NCBI RefSeq assembly: GCF_902825325.1
Contig: NZ_CADEAR010000003.1
Span: 1-64,000, forward strand
DNA length: 64,000 nt
Reading direction: 5' to 3'
From: Brucella tritici
GTDB lineage: Bacteria; Pseudomonadota; Alphaproteobacteria; Rhizobiales; Rhizobiaceae
The position numbers and the translations under genes are program-made. Shown here in pieces: positions 46,801-59,020 of this stretch (positions are counted from its first letter, which is position 1; the number at the start of each line of letters is the position of its first letter). Below the pieces are notes generated by a model. It searched no databases and was not told the DNA's origin. It worked only from the letters and a program-made list of their open reading frames with translations.

Positions 46801-46863
46801 CATATGGCGCCCATATGAAAACGCTGCACTGAAAAAGCCATCGGCAATTTCAGTGCAGCGTTT
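46801..46863. terminator. long hairpin between glk and the ABC exporter gene
   Basis: AAACGCTGCACTGAAA (46819-46834) is perfectly inverted as TTTCAGTGCAGCGTTT (46848-46863). Next to it, CATATGG (46801-46807) is inverted as CCATATG (46811-46817). The long stem probably terminates the mgsA-glk transcript; the second palindrome may be regulatory. Confidence 0.65.
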
Positions 46864-46910
46864 CTATAACGTTATCTGTGCGGCTTGACCATCCTCAAGC
46901 TTTGCCGGTC

Positions 46911-47010
46911 AGAGCGGGATGTTTTTAAGCTGAACCATCATCCCGCTCTAAATTTTTGTTTGAGCATGATTTTACCCGAAAACCGGTTCCCACTTTTCGG
47001 AATCATGCTC
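46911..47010. repeat. composite palindromic repeat containing the glk stop codon
   Basis: AGAGCGGGATG..CATCCCGCTCT (46911-46949) is followed by GAGCATGATTTTACCCGAAA..TTTTCGGAATCATGCTC (46962-47010). The glk stop TGA (47005-47003) lies within the second unit. Confidence 0.8.
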
Positions 47011-48043
47011 CAATGCACCAGCGGCGTCCTTCGGTCGAGACTTCGAAACGGGCAGGGGCCTGCGCAAAGGTCGAAAGCCCGGTGAGGGCTGCAAGCTGGT
47101 GCGTGATTACGCGGACAGGAATGTCGCGCATGATGGCCTTGTGCGGGGCCTTGTCTTCGAAGGCTTCACGGAAAGCGCCTGCCTTGAGTGCGGAAAGGAT
47201 GCGCTGCGGAATGCCGCCCGAAAGATAGACGCCACCATGCGCCATGAAGATCAGCGCCAGATCGCCCGCAAGGCGTCCGAGATAGGTGACGAACAGATGC
47301 AGGGTTTCCTCTGCCTGTACATTGCTGCCATCGAGCCCGGCTGATGTGATGTCGGCGGGTGTCTCGAGCGTTGGTGTCACCTTGTCGGCGGCGCATATGG
47401 CGAGATAGAGATTACGCAGGCCGCGTCCGCACAGGATCTGCTCGCCTGCGACGCGGCCTTCGATACGTTCGATATGCGGGAAGACCTGATAGTCGCGTGT
47501 CGTGCGCGGGCCGATATCGATATGGCCGCCTTCGCCCGGCACCGGCACCCATGCATGGCGCGTGCGCACAAGACCGGCCACGCCAAGGCCTGTGCCCGGC
47601 CCAAGCACGACGCGGGTGGCGATCACTTCTTCCGGCCTGCCACCGATCTGTTCCAGATGATCGCTGCCGAGAGACACGACGGCGAGCGCCTGCGCCTCGA
47701 AATCGTTGAGCACAGTCACGTCCTCGAACCCGAGGTCGGCGATCATCTTCTTTGGGCGCACGACCCAGTCGCAATTGGTGAGGTCGATCTCGTCACCGTC
47801 GACCGGACCAGCCACAGCAAGAATGGCGGAACGTGGCTGGATCGAGGTGTGATCGAGAATGGCGCTCTGTATCGCCTCGTCGATGGTTACATAATCCGCC
47901 GTCTGGAGAACGGGAAACTCCTTCGGCTCGGCATTGGAATCCACCAGGATAGCAAAGCGGGCATTGGTACCGCCGATATCGCCGACGAGTACCGGAAACC
48001 GAAAACTCTGTTCGGTCCGCTCTATCTCTTTGTTTTCATGCAT
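47003..48043 (-). CDS. glk: glucokinase
   Basis: This 346-residue ATP-dependent glucokinase has the phosphate loop [15 protein letters not shown] near residue 20, [19 protein letters not shown] and [11 protein letters not shown]. The start ATG 48043 and the stop TGA 47005 both lie in palindromic repeats, so the first residue and the last two come from repeat sequence, and the N-terminus ([11 protein letters not shown]) is unlike the core. It follows mgsA by 120 nt on the same strand. Confidence 0.94.
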   Translation of the reverse strand: MHENKEIERTEQSFRFPVLVGDIGGTNARFAILVDSNAEPKEFPVLQTADYVTIDEAIQSAILDHTSIQPRSAILAVAGPVDGDEIDLTNCDWVVRPKKMIADLGFEDVTVLNDFEAQALAVVSLGSDHLEQIGGRPEEVIATRVVLGPGTGLGVAGLVRTRHAWVPVPGEGGHIDIGPRTTRDYQVFPHIERIEGRVAGEQILCGRGLRNLYLAICAADKVTPTLETPADITSAGLDGSNVQAEETLHLFVTYLGRLAGDLALIFMAHGGVYLSGGIPQRILSALKAGAFREAFEDKAPHKAIMRDIPVRVITHQLAALTGLSTFAQAPARFEVSTEGRRWCIGA

Positions 48044-48082
48044 GTCTTTGTCCAAAACCGGTTCCCACTTTTGGGAGACATG
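48041..48082. repeat. palindromic repeat containing the glk start codon
   Basis: CATGTCTTTGTCCAAAACCG..TTTTGGGAGACATG is the same unit as at 28356-28399. Its left CAT is the glk start codon on the minus strand. Confidence 0.8.
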
Positions 48083-48163
48083 CTGTAGCCGCCGGCATGT
48101 CCTCTCCCTAGTTATGTCTTCCCCCGCAGTGGTCTTCTGCGGGCGAGCCTGTCTTGTGCAGGA

Positions 48164-48541
48164 TTAATCAAGCGCCTTGATCAGCTTTTCCGCTGTCGCG
48201 CGATTGAGCGCCATTGGAATATCATAGACGCTGCCGAGGCGTGTCAGCGCCTTCACATCGACATCGTGCGGAAGCGGGGACAGCGGGTCGATGAAGAAGA
48301 TGAGTACTTCCACCGTGCCTTCCGCGATCATCGCGCCGATCTGCTGGTCTCCGCCCAGCGGCCCGCTTTTCACACGCTGAATGCTGAGTGAAGGGCAGGC
48401 ATCCAGAATGAGGCCGCCGGTCGTGCCCGTCGCCACGATGTCATAGCGGGCCAAAGCCTGCTCATGCGCTTTTGCGAAGGAGACCATGTCATCCTTCTTC
48501 TGGTCGTGGGCAATCAATGCGATGCGCAGGCGTTCCGTCAT
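48164..48541 (-). CDS. mgsA: methylglyoxal synthase
   Basis: This 125-residue enzyme converts dihydroxyacetone phosphate to methylglyoxal, a bypass used when phosphate is short. Signatures are [36 protein letters not shown] and the catalytic [15 protein letters not shown]. It is about 25 residues shorter than E. coli MgsA, as usual in this group. glk follows on the same strand. Confidence 0.95.
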   Translation of the reverse strand: MTERLRIALIAHDQKKDDMVSFAKAHEQALARYDIVATGTTGGLILDACPSLSIQRVKSGPLGGDQQIGAMIAEGTVEVLIFFIDPLSPLPHDVDVKALTRLGSVYDIPMALNRATAEKLIKALD

Positions 48542-48579
48542 GAATGAGCAACCTTACGAGTTGATAACCTTGTCATTAG

Positions 48580-48681
48580 AACATTTCCAGCAAAAGTGTG
48601 AAACGATTTTGCGTAGGAAAATGTGGTGAAACAAGCTGGAGCAGTTCCAGCGACACTGTAAAAACAGGAACCGCTCCGGCG
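48580..48681. repeat. composite palindromic repeat between mepA and mgsA
   Basis: ACATTTCCAGCAAAAGTGTG..TAGGAAAATGT (48580-48623) is followed by TGGAGCAGTTCCAGCG..AGGAACCGCTCCG (48638-48680). It resembles the other two-part elements in the window. Confidence 0.65.
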
Positions 48682-48740
48682 TTTTAAATCGTTTTAAACC
48701 TATAGCGAAGTGCCGACAACGTGAAAAGCGCTAAAAGCCT

Positions 48741-49673
48741 TTATTGCACTCCATAGGTAACATCAGCGACCGAATTCGGCGCAGGACCGTTGAGGACCGC
48801 GGCACAGGCCTTCGGCAGATCGGACACCATCACCGGGCGCGGCTTTTTCGGCGGTTCCTTTGAAGGCTTTGCAGGCTTCCATGGCTCGTCGGTGAACCAC
48901 CAGGCAAGCGACTTGTCACAACCGTCGCCAGCAGCCACTTTCGGTTGCGGCTTGCATTGGGGCGAGCCGGGCTGGCAGGTCAGGCGCACATGGAAATGGT
49001 AGAAGTGACCCCAATAGGGGCGAACCTTGCCGAGCCAGCTTCGATCACCCGTCACCGTGTCGCAAAGCTGCTTCTTGATGCCCGGATGCACGAAGATGCG
49101 CTCGACTTCCGGATAGCTTGCGGCATGTCTGATGAGGGCCGTGCGGGCAGGGGTCCACTTCTTCGGGTCCACATAAAGCGAATCCGGCTTCAGCATCGAG
49201 ACGGCGGAAACGCTTTCGCGTTCGGCGTCGCTAAACCGCTTTTTCGGCATCGGCGTCAGCCAGATGTCAGCATCGAGGCCGACCTGATGCGAGGCATGGC
49301 CGGTCAGCATCGGACCGCCGCGCGGCTGCGAGATGTCACCGACGAGCAGACCGGGCCAGCCGTCCTTTGCCGCGTCGCGGGACAGTTTTTCCAGAAGGCC
49401 GATCATGCGCGGATGGCCCCAGCGTCGGTTGCGCGAAAGGCGCATGACCTGCCAGTTCGGTCCGTCCGTCGGCAGCGCCACGGCACCGGCGAGGCATCCC
49501 TTGGCATAAAAGCCGATGGATTGCGGCTGCTGTGCCAGCACGGGAAGCGCTTCGCCACCGAAGGCCTGTTTGGCGGGCATGTCCTCCGCCATGGCCATTG
49601 GCACGAAGTCGGGCGCGATCATTGCGGCCAGCGAGGCTGCGAGAACGATCTTCTTCAATCTGTTTGCAATCAT
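48741..49673 (-). CDS. mepA: penicillin-insensitive murein endopeptidase
   Basis: This 310-residue periplasmic LAS-type metallopeptidase cuts peptidoglycan cross-links. It has a signal peptide (LKKIVLAASLAAMIAPDFVP, about residues 5-28). Zinc-site motifs are GHASHQVGLDADIW and YHFHVRL, with disulfide-type cysteines in the C-terminal part. ATG 49673 gives a clean signal peptide; the frame is open to 49793. Confidence 0.94.
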   Translation of the reverse strand: MIANRLKKIVLAASLAAMIAPDFVPMAMAEDMPAKQAFGGEALPVLAQQPQSIGFYAKGCLAGAVALPTDGPNWQVMRLSRNRRWGHPRMIGLLEKLSRDAAKDGWPGLLVGDISQPRGGPMLTGHASHQVGLDADIWLTPMPKKRFSDAERESVSAVSMLKPDSLYVDPKKWTPARTALIRHAASYPEVERIFVHPGIKKQLCDTVTGDRSWLGKVRPYWGHFYHFHVRLTCQPGSPQCKPQPKVAAGDGCDKSLAWWFTDEPWKPAKPSKEPPKKPRPVMVSDLPKACAAVLNGPAPNSVADVTYGVQ

Positions 49674-49798
49674 GGGGCAATTCCAGTTTTGCCGGGGCTT
49701 CGGTTGCGAATCAAGCAACCGGATTGCGGGCATTATGCTGTGTGATTGGCAGGGCTTCAATGGCGGTCGACCGTTTGCGCTGCCGACCGCCATTTCCC

Positions 49799-50992
49799 TC
49801 AGCTCTTTCGTAGCCTCACAAGCATGGCCAGAACCAGAAACGGCATGAATGTGCAGAAGGTGATCAATGGCCAGGCAGTGTCGCCCGGCAGGAAAATGAC
49901 CAGTGCGGTTCCTGCGAGACTGACGATCAGGCTTTGAATGCAGAAGTAGACTGCGACCGCCATACCTGCACTATCATCAAAGGCTGCAAGCGCGCCATTT
50001 GCTGTCATCGATGCGGTGAAAACAATCCCGACAGCGGCAAGCCACATCGGGACGATGAGGCTTGTGAATGATGGTTGCATCAGTTTCTCACCCGCCAGAA
50101 GCAGGAGCGCGCTGGCAAGGAGCACGGCCATGCCAAGGGCTACGCTTTTACGGGCACCCCATTTCTGCGTATGGCGTGGCAGGATGCGCGTGGCGGCGAT
50201 CATGACGACGGCAACACTTGCGAAGGCAAGGCTGAAGCCGGCTTCGCCGAAACCGCCGCGTTCGATCAGAATGCGTGGTGCCGTGGAAAAGAACACGAAA
50301 AACGTGCCCATCGCCGTCGCAAAGCCGAGCGTATAGGTCCAGAAGCGGAAGTCCTCCATGATCCGGCCCAGACTGCCAGCGCTTGGTGCATTGTTGGCCG
50401 GACGCGTTTCGTGCCAGTGGCGCCAGGCGCGCGATGTTGCGACGAGACTGAAAACGCCCAGCAATGCGAAGATTGTCCGCCATCCGAAACCTTTTGCAAT
50501 CAGGGCGCCTGCAATCGGCCCAAGCGCAGGGACGAAGGAAAGCATGGCGCTGAAAAGCCCGTAGATCGTCGCGCCTTCGGGACGAGTCGCATAGACGTCG
50601 CGGACCGTTGCGAAAGTGGCGACAAGTGCCGCCGAGGCGCCCATTGCCTGTACGAAACGAAGCAACACGAAAACTGTGGCATCGTTGGTGATCGCCAGAG
50701 CGAAAGACGAGAGGGCGAAAACCAATCCACCGCCAAGCAGGATGGGCCTGCGTCCGAAACGGTCCGACAACGGGCCGAACAGCAGTTGACCGACACCCAG
50801 CATCACCATGTAGAGGCTGAGCGTCAGTTGCACCATGGCGGGTGTCGTTTGCAGGATGGCGGGCATGGACGGTACGACCGGCAGATAGATGTCCATGGCC
50901 AGCGAGGCGAGAATGTCGAAGGGAGCCATCAACGCGAGCGCAAATGGCAGGGAATAACTCCAGCGTGGAGTTTGTTTGTTATCAAAAGGCAT
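49799..50992 (-). CDS. MFS exporter resembling CmlA/FloR phenicol exporters (Bcr/CflA family)
   Basis: This 397-residue drug:H+ antiporter has 12 helices. The stretch PFDILASLAMDIYLPVVPSM, GQLLFGPLSDRFGRRPILLG and SALVATFATVRDVYA closely match what I recall of CmlA and FloR. It therefore probably exports chloramphenicol-type drugs, though it sits among core genes without a resistance cassette. It is a single gene. Confidence 0.85.
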   Translation of the reverse strand: MPFDNKQTPRWSYSLPFALALMAPFDILASLAMDIYLPVVPSMPAILQTTPAMVQLTLSLYMVMLGVGQLLFGPLSDRFGRRPILLGGGLVFALSSFALAITNDATVFVLLRFVQAMGASAALVATFATVRDVYATRPEGATIYGLFSAMLSFVPALGPIAGALIAKGFGWRTIFALLGVFSLVATSRAWRHWHETRPANNAPSAGSLGRIMEDFRFWTYTLGFATAMGTFFVFFSTAPRILIERGGFGEAGFSLAFASVAVVMIAATRILPRHTQKWGARKSVALGMAVLLASALLLLAGEKLMQPSFTSLIVPMWLAAVGIVFTASMTANGALAAFDDSAGMAVAVYFCIQSLIVSLAGTALVIFLPGDTAWPLITFCTFMPFLVLAMLVRLRKS

Positions 50993-51040
50993 GACGAAGC
51001 ATCCGCTCGAGAAAGAATTCGGGCGGCGATCTGCCTTCTT

Positions 51041-51092
51041 TAAAACGCGCGTCTCATCCGAAAACCGTCACACGCTTTTCGGGATGCGCTTT
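51041..51092. repeat. Bru-RS-like hairpin unit
   Basis: AACGCGCGTCTCATCCGAAA..TTTTCGGGATGCGCTTT is the left-half hairpin seen in the 105-bp element, here upstream of the CmlA-like gene. The remainder of 50993-51227 shows no gene. Confidence 0.7.
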
Positions 51093-51227
51093 AAGGGAAA
51101 TTGGTCCGGGGCAGATGCCGCAACAGGTCGGAAAGGCTGTTGCGGCTTATCTGGTTGCGAGTTCGGTGCTGCTCATTCTGTGTTGTCCCGGTTCGATTGC
51201 AGGCCTGCTTTTAGCACTGGCGCGACT

Positions 51228-52097
51228 TCAGCGCCAGCTATCGTCGCGCCACATGGCCGAGAAGGCCGTCTTGTAGTCGGGATAGACGAATTCGTAGCCA
51301 AGATCCCTGATATACTGGTTGGAGACACGCTTGTTCTCGCCATAGAAGGAACGCGCCATCGGCGTCATGTCGGCTTCAGCGAAGGGGACTTCCGGTGGTG
51401 GCGTCGCGCCCATCAGTTCGGCTGCAAAGGTGACGACATCCTGCGGCGGGCTTGGTTCATTGTCGGTGATATTGAAGATGCCGCCCGTGTTGGTTCCCGC
51501 CAGAAAGCGCAGGCTACCGGCAATGTCATCGACATGGATGCGGTTGAAAACCTGATTGTCTTTGATGATACACCGTGCAGTACCGCGTTCCAGATTAATG
51601 AAGGCGTTGCGGCCCGGTCCATAGATACCTGAGAGGCGCAGGACCGCGAGCGGCGTTCCATGCCGTTCGCTCAATTGTCCCCATGCCTCTTCGGCTTTGA
51701 CGCGTTCCAGACTGCGACGGGATGCTGGCTTGCAGGGTGCCGTCTCGTCCACCCACTCGCCCTGACGGTCGCCATAGACGCCAACCGTCGACAGATAGCC
51801 GATCCAGCGAATGGTGTTGTCGGGACGGCGAAGCGCTTCTTCTACAACGGCGACTGCCGGATCGCCGCTTTCGCCGGGAGAGATTGAAACAACCACATGG
51901 GTCGATTGGGCAAGCCGGTCCAGAAGGTCGGGCGAAGGTGTCTCACCGTCAAAGAGCATCGGCTTTATGCCTGCCTGTTCAAGGAGCGGGAATTTCTGCT
52001 CGTGCCGCGTGGTCCCGTCGATGCGTTCCGCCTCACTGGTCATCCTTTGAGCAAAGGCCTGGGCAGAATAACCGGCTCCGAACAGAAATATGCGCAT
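51228..52097 (-). CDS. NAD(P)-binding SDR/epimerase-like protein (YeeZ type)
   Basis: This 289-residue extended SDR without a clear function begins MRIFLFGAGYSAQAFAQ with a GxGxxA-type cofactor loop. It shows YLSTVGVYGDRQGEWVDE and GIYGPGRNAFINL. It resembles E. coli YeeZ. GGAGG, 8 nt before ATG 52097, lies inside the end of queG, so translation is coupled. Confidence 0.85.
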   Translation of the reverse strand: MRIFLFGAGYSAQAFAQRMTSEAERIDGTTRHEQKFPLLEQAGIKPMLFDGETPSPDLLDRLAQSTHVVVSISPGESGDPAVAVVEEALRRPDNTIRWIGYLSTVGVYGDRQGEWVDETAPCKPASRRSLERVKAEEAWGQLSERHGTPLAVLRLSGIYGPGRNAFINLERGTARCIIKDNQVFNRIHVDDIAGSLRFLAGTNTGGIFNITDNEPSPPQDVVTFAAELMGATPPPEVPFAEADMTPMARSFYGENKRVSNQYIRDLGYEFVYPDYKTAFSAMWRDDSWR

Positions 52098-52098
52098 A

Positions 52099-53244
52099 TC
52101 AGATTGCCTCCGTATTCCATTCCGCCTGCACCGTAGCATCCTCTTCCGATGAGGCCAGACGTTTCTGCATTTCAGCCACACGGTCAGGATTGGCCAATTG
52201 CTTCAAGGCCCATATAGCTGCACCGCGCACGACAGGCGCTTCGTCTTCCAGCAATCGTTCGACATCTGGCAGAAGAGCCGCATCACCGGAATTACCGGTA
52301 GCGATCAGCACATTACGAATAAAGCGGTCGCGCCCGATACGCTTCACCGGGGAGCCGGAAAACAAAGTGCGGAACGCGGGGTCATCCAGTATCAGCAGAT
52401 CGGCCAGACGCGGCGCTTTCAGGTCCTCGCGGGCTTTCAACTTCATTTCGCTGGTCGCTTGCGCAAACTTGTTCCACGGGCAGACGGAAAGGCAGTCGTC
52501 GCAGCCATAGATGCGGTTGCCCATGACTTTCCGGAATTCGTGCGGGATCGGCCCCTTGTTCTCGATGGTGAGATAGGAAATGCAGCGCCTTGCGTCGATG
52601 CGATAGGGCGAGGGGAAGGCCTTGGTCGGGCAGGCGTCGAGACAGGCGCGGCAGGAGCCGCAATGGTCGCGTTCAGGCTTGTCGGGCGGGATCTCCGCCG
52701 TGGTGAAGATCGAGCCGAGGAACAGCCACGAACCAAGCTCGCGGCTCACCAGATTGGTGTGCTTGCCCTGCCAGCCAAGACCGGCGGCCTCAGCCAGCGG
52801 CTTTTCCATGACGGGCGCTGTATCGACGAAGACTTTGACGTCCTGCCCGGCACGCGCGGCGAAACGGCTTGCCACATGCTTCAGCTTGCCCTTGATGATA
52901 TCATGATAGTCGCGGTTCTGCGCATAGACCGAGATGGCCGCGCGATCTCGTTTTTCCAGAATGGCAAGCGGATTGGCATCCGGCCCGTAATTCATCGCCA
53001 GCATCATGATGGAACGGACTTCCGGCCACAGCACGCTTGGATCGCTACGGCGCGCCTCGGTTTCCTCCATCCATTCCATATCGGCATGGTGGCCATCGGC
53101 AATATATTGGCGCAACCGTTCAGGCGCTTGCGGAATTGCATCCGGCGTGGTGAAGGCGACGGCATCGAAACCGACCGCCTTCGCCTCTTCGATCAGGAAG
53201 CGCTTCAGCTTGTCTGTCTTCGAATTAGAAGTCGAGGTCGCCAT
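52099..53244 (-). CDS. queG: epoxyqueuosine reductase
   Basis: This 381-residue cobalamin-dependent enzyme makes queuosine in tRNA. Two [4Fe-4S] clusters are bound by [12 protein letters not shown] and [34 protein letters not shown] is the cobalamin-region signature, and HEAT-like repeats near the C-terminus bind tRNA. ATG 53244 overlaps the end of the GST gene by 20 nt. The gst-queG-SDR unit is translationally linked. Confidence 0.96.
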   Translation of the reverse strand: MATSTSNSKTDKLKRFLIEEAKAVGFDAVAFTTPDAIPQAPERLRQYIADGHHADMEWMEETEARRSDPSVLWPEVRSIMMLAMNYGPDANPLAILEKRDRAAISVYAQNRDYHDIIKGKLKHVASRFAARAGQDVKVFVDTAPVMEKPLAEAAGLGWQGKHTNLVSRELGSWLFLGSIFTTAEIPPDKPERDHCGSCRACLDACPTKAFPSPYRIDARRCISYLTIENKGPIPHEFRKVMGNRIYGCDDCLSVCPWNKFAQATSEMKLKAREDLKAPRLADLLILDDPAFRTLFSGSPVKRIGRDRFIRNVLIATGNSGDAALLPDVERLLEDEAPVVRGAAIWALKQLANPDRVAEMQKRLASSEEDATVQAEWNTEAI

Positions 53245-53917
53245 AATGGGCCACCGGGGCAAGCCCGCGCACGCGGTCAGAAAGCAATGGGCGGAAAGCC
53301 GGGCGCGATTTCATGCGTGCATACCAGTCACGCGCCGCTTTGGTTTCGCCCCATTCGATTTCGCCCAGATAGTCTAGCACGGAAATGCATGCTGCCGCAG
53401 CCATGTCGGCATAGCTTGGATGCGCGCCGCCAAGCCAGTCGCGCGTCGCGGCCAGCCAGTCGATATATTTCATGTGCTGGCGGATATTGGTGCGGGCGGC
53501 ACGGATAGCGGTTGAATCCGGCGCGCTACCGCCCATTTCGGCAGCCATTTGCAGCTTGAACACACGTTCGCGGGCGATGTGGCGCGTCACTTCATTTTCA
53601 AATTTCAGCAGGAACCAGTCAACGAGGCGGCGCACTTCGGCGCGCTCCATCGGACTTTCCGGCAGAAGTCGGCGGCTGCGTTTCAGGGCGCCGCGCGTTT
53701 CGTCCAGATATTCGGCAATCACCGTCGCGCCGACGACCGGGAGGTCGTTTTCAGCCAGAAGAACAGGCAGGGTGCCCGCCGGATTCAATGCCAGAAATTC
53801 CTTGCGACGCGACCACGGTCGTTCCTCGATCAATTCCGCTTCAACGCCATATTCGCCAAGGATGAGCCGCACATAGCGCGAACCCGAAGACATGGGATGA
53901 TGAAAAAGCGTAAGCAT
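53225..53917 (-). CDS. glutathione S-transferase family protein
   Basis: This 230-residue protein has the thioredoxin-fold N-terminus [20 protein letters not shown] (Ser near residue 10-12), GTLPVLL and [15 protein letters not shown], and a helical C-terminal domain. It leads the unit containing queG. The substrate is unknown. Confidence 0.88.
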   Translation of the reverse strand: MLTLFHHPMSSGSRYVRLILGEYGVEAELIEERPWSRRKEFLALNPAGTLPVLLAENDLPVVGATVIAEYLDETRGALKRSRRLLPESPMERAEVRRLVDWFLLKFENEVTRHIARERVFKLQMAAEMGGSAPDSTAIRAARTNIRQHMKYIDWLAATRDWLGGAHPSYADMAAAACISVLDYLGEIEWGETKAARDWYARMKSRPAFRPLLSDRVRGLAPVAHYGDLDF

Positions 53918-54159
53918 GATCGACGCGATACTCTCGACTGAAGCTTGAATTGAACGTCCGGAGATAGCACGGCGGCTGGCGTTTGCGCATGCAGCAGGCT
54001 ATTCCTGCTACCGAGCGATTCGACGCCGCCTCAACGGAATATAAAGTCTATAAGGGCTATGTCTGCGTGAGACAAGCAATCGCTGCAAGTGCCCGTTTTA
54101 GTCGCCATAACCGCTAATGCGAGCCGGTTCAGATACCATCATCGTGCCCACTATTCTAA

Positions 54160-54978
<819 letters not shown>

Positions 54979-55028
54979 ACGTCGTCAAATTTCGACAAAG
55001 CTTGGCGCATAAAAGCCAGGCAAAAGAA

Positions 55029-55050
55029 AAGGGGCCTTTCGGCCCCTTGT
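55029..55050 (+). terminator. terminator after uppP
   Basis: AAGGGGCC pairs with GGCCCCTT over TTTC and is followed by GTTCATTT. It lies between convergent uppP and the NDUFA9-like gene. Confidence 0.75.
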
Positions 55051-55073
55051 TCATTTCCGTTGAATGGAATGTC

Positions 55074-56060
55074 TCATGCGAAGCCGGTCTTGGTGTATTG
55101 GCCAGCCACGCGGTAGCGCCAGAGATAGGATGGCAGCACGGCGTCAACACCTTCCGGCGTGATGCCCATGCCTTCCAGCGTGCGGCCTTCCTTGATGGCC
55201 TTTTCGGAAACGACATTGTCGAATTTCAACAGCGTCACCTGATCATTGGTGAGCATCGGGTTCGGCAGCAGGCCGAGGATCGATGCCTGGAGGCGAGCAA
55301 CCCACCACGGCATGGAGACGATCATGCGCTTGCGCCCGATGACCTTGAGCATGTCCTTCATCCAGTTTTTGAACGGCTGCACATCCGGGCCACCGAGTTC
55401 GTAGACACCGCCCGGCATCAGCTTGCCATCGACGGCGCGGGCGACGGCTTCCGCCACGTCACCGACATAGACCGGCTGGAGCTTCGTTTCGCCGCCGCCG
55501 ATAGCTGGCAGGAACGGCGAGAAGCGCGCCATGTTGGCGAAGCGGTTGAAGAAGCGGTCTTCCGGGCCAAAAATGATCGAGGGGCGCAGGATGACGCTTT
55601 CCGGCAGAACGGAAAGAACGGCGTTTTCGCCTTCGCCCTTGGTGCGTGCATAATCCGATGGCGAATTGACGTCGGCGGCCAACGAGGACACATGCGTCAT
55701 GCGAATTCCTGCGGCCTTGGCGGCTTCGGCGATGTTCTTCGCGCCCAGCACCTGAACAGTGTTGAAACGCTGACGTCCGCTTTCGGCAAGAATGCCGACG
55801 AGGTTCACGACATGGTCGGAGCCCTTGACGATGTGCTCGACGGAGCCACGATGGCGCACATTGGCCTGCACCATCTGAATCTGGCCGACATTGCCGAGCG
55901 GAGCCATGTAATAGGCAACTTCCGGCTTGCGAACGGCAACGCGCACACGGTAGCCTCGCTTGGTGAGAGCCGCCACGACCGCGCGCCCGACAAAGCCGGA
56001 GCCGCCGAAAACGGTGACGAGTTTCGGCCTGTTGTGGACTTCGTTCGGTTCGGTCTTCAT
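55074..56060 (-). CDS. NAD-dependent epimerase-like protein, complex I NDUFA9 family
   Basis: This 328-residue atypical SDR has the cofactor loop VTVFGGSGFVGRAVV and YARTKGEGENAVL (Tyr-x-x-x-Lys). Alphaproteobacterial members copurify with or resemble the NDUFA9 subunit of NADH:quinone oxidoreductase, so a respiratory or quinone role is plausible. ATG 56060 has AGGAG 6 nt upstream. It is divergent from lepA. Confidence 0.88.
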   Translation of the reverse strand: MKTEPNEVHNRPKLVTVFGGSGFVGRAVVAALTKRGYRVRVAVRKPEVAYYMAPLGNVGQIQMVQANVRHRGSVEHIVKGSDHVVNLVGILAESGRQRFNTVQVLGAKNIAEAAKAAGIRMTHVSSLAADVNSPSDYARTKGEGENAVLSVLPESVILRPSIIFGPEDRFFNRFANMARFSPFLPAIGGGETKLQPVYVGDVAEAVARAVDGKLMPGGVYELGGPDVQPFKNWMKDMLKVIGRKRMIVSMPWWVARLQASILGLLPNPMLTNDQVTLLKFDNVVSEKAIKEGRTLEGMGITPEGVDAVLPSYLWRYRVAGQYTKTGFA

Positions 56061-56223
56061 CCTAAACTCCTGCATGAAAGCACGCTATTCGAGCGGTGAT
56101 TTATCGCCTTTTTGCCACAAGGCAAAGGGGACTTGTTGTCACGATTGCGAAAGCTGCCGGTTTTCCCGCCTTTTGGCGCGAATACTCCTTTGAAATTTGG
56201 CGGCTTGCTGTTAAATCGCGCGC

Positions 56224-58032
<1,809 letters not shown>

Positions 58033-58162
58033 TCGTCTTTGTGTTGCCGTATTGAAGCGGTAGGATAATTTTACATTTGATGCTAGATTTTCTGCCGAAT
58101 TCGATCAACTATTGACAAGTGATTTGGCTAATACAGTTTGTTGAAGCATCAGGGGGTTGGTC

Positions 58163-58339
58163 ATGACAGATGAACTAAAAACTCTTATAGAAGCTGCTAA
58201 AGCTATAAAGCAATCTGCGCAAGAAAAAGAGCAGCAAAGGCGTAGCTTTGCTTATGGTAATACTAAATTTGAGAATGATTTAATCACTAGAGCTATGATT
58301 GATGATCAAGCGGAAAAGTTAAAATCAATAGCGAGATAA
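58163..58339 (+). CDS. small protein upstream of Fic, candidate antitoxin
   Basis: This 58-residue helical protein starts at ATG 58163 with AGGGGG 6 nt upstream. The centre reads RRSFAYGNTKFENDLITR. Class I Fic antitoxins inhibit through (S/T)xxxE(G/N). NTKFEN has the E-N pair but Asn in place of Ser/Thr, so this is only a near match. It ends 18 nt before fic, and its base composition is AT-rich like that gene. Antitoxin function is inferred from position. Confidence 0.65.
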   Translation: MTDELKTLIEAAKAIKQSAQEKEQQRRSFAYGNTKFENDLITRAMIDDQAEKLKSIAR

Positions 58340-58357
58340 GTTGGGGAGCTTTTTGCT

Positions 58358-59020
58358 ATGAGTGGGGGAGCAGAAAGCCAGCGTCACAGTGTGGCTTTGG
58401 AAGCAGAGATCATAACGGATCCTCAGAAAAAAGCAGAAACGGAAGCCAGAAATGGTCTTCGTCAGTTTGACATTGCAATGCAAGCCGTGGCTCAGGCAAT
58501 CGAACGTAAGCAGTTCAAGCTTCGCGTATCTTTGATCTTGAGTCTGCAACGTGAAGCACTGATAGAACTAAGCGGATATGCTGGAAATTTTCGGCCATCT
58601 GGCGTCGAGATTCACGGTAGTAATCATCAACCAGTTGCAGCGCATCTGGTGGCGGAGCTAGTTGAAGACCTGTGCGAATATGTGAATGCCAATTGGGAAA
58701 CGGCCACACCAATTCATTTAGCTGCATATGTAATGTGGCGTTTAAATTGGATACATCCTTTTTCTGATGGAAATGGTCGTACTTCCAGAACGCTTTCCTA
58801 TCTAATATTATGCATTAAACTGGATGCAATTCTTCCAGGTTTTCCGGCTATTCCAGACCAAATTGTGGAAAATAGGACTCCTTATTTTAAAGCCTTGGAT
58901 GCGGCTGACGCTGCATATGCTGAGGGGCGAATTGATGTTTCGGAAATGGAAAAACTTTTGTCCGGTATGTTGGCAGCACAACTGATAAGCGCTTTCGAAC
59001 GTGCAGGTGGTAGGAGTTGA
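58358..59020 (+). CDS. Fic-domain protein (predicted AMP-transferase)
   Basis: This 220-residue protein has the complete Fic motif HPFSDGNGRTSR (about residues 131-142; His, Asp and both Arg present) and the preceding flap FRPSGVEIHGSNHQP (about 78-92). Fic enzymes typically attach AMP to Ser, Thr or Tyr of target proteins. With the small gene upstream it resembles a toxin-antitoxin pair. The stop overlaps the next gene's TTG start. The region is AT-richer than lepA and rmuC around it. Confidence 0.88.
   Translation: MSGGAESQRHSVALEAEIITDPQKKAETEARNGLRQFDIAMQAVAQAIERKQFKLRVSLILSLQREALIELSGYAGNFRPSGVEIHGSNHQPVAAHLVAELVEDLCEYVNANWETATPIHLAAYVMWRLNWIHPFSDGNGRTSRTLSYLILCIKLDAILPGFPAIPDQIVENRTPYFKALDAADAAYAEGRIDVSEMEKLLSGMLAAQLISAFERAGGRS

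Noticed and set aside
46911..48082. glk flanked by repeats as a composite transposon
   Set aside because: There is no transposase and no target duplication, glk lies in its usual place after mgsA, and the same repeats occur singly all over the window.
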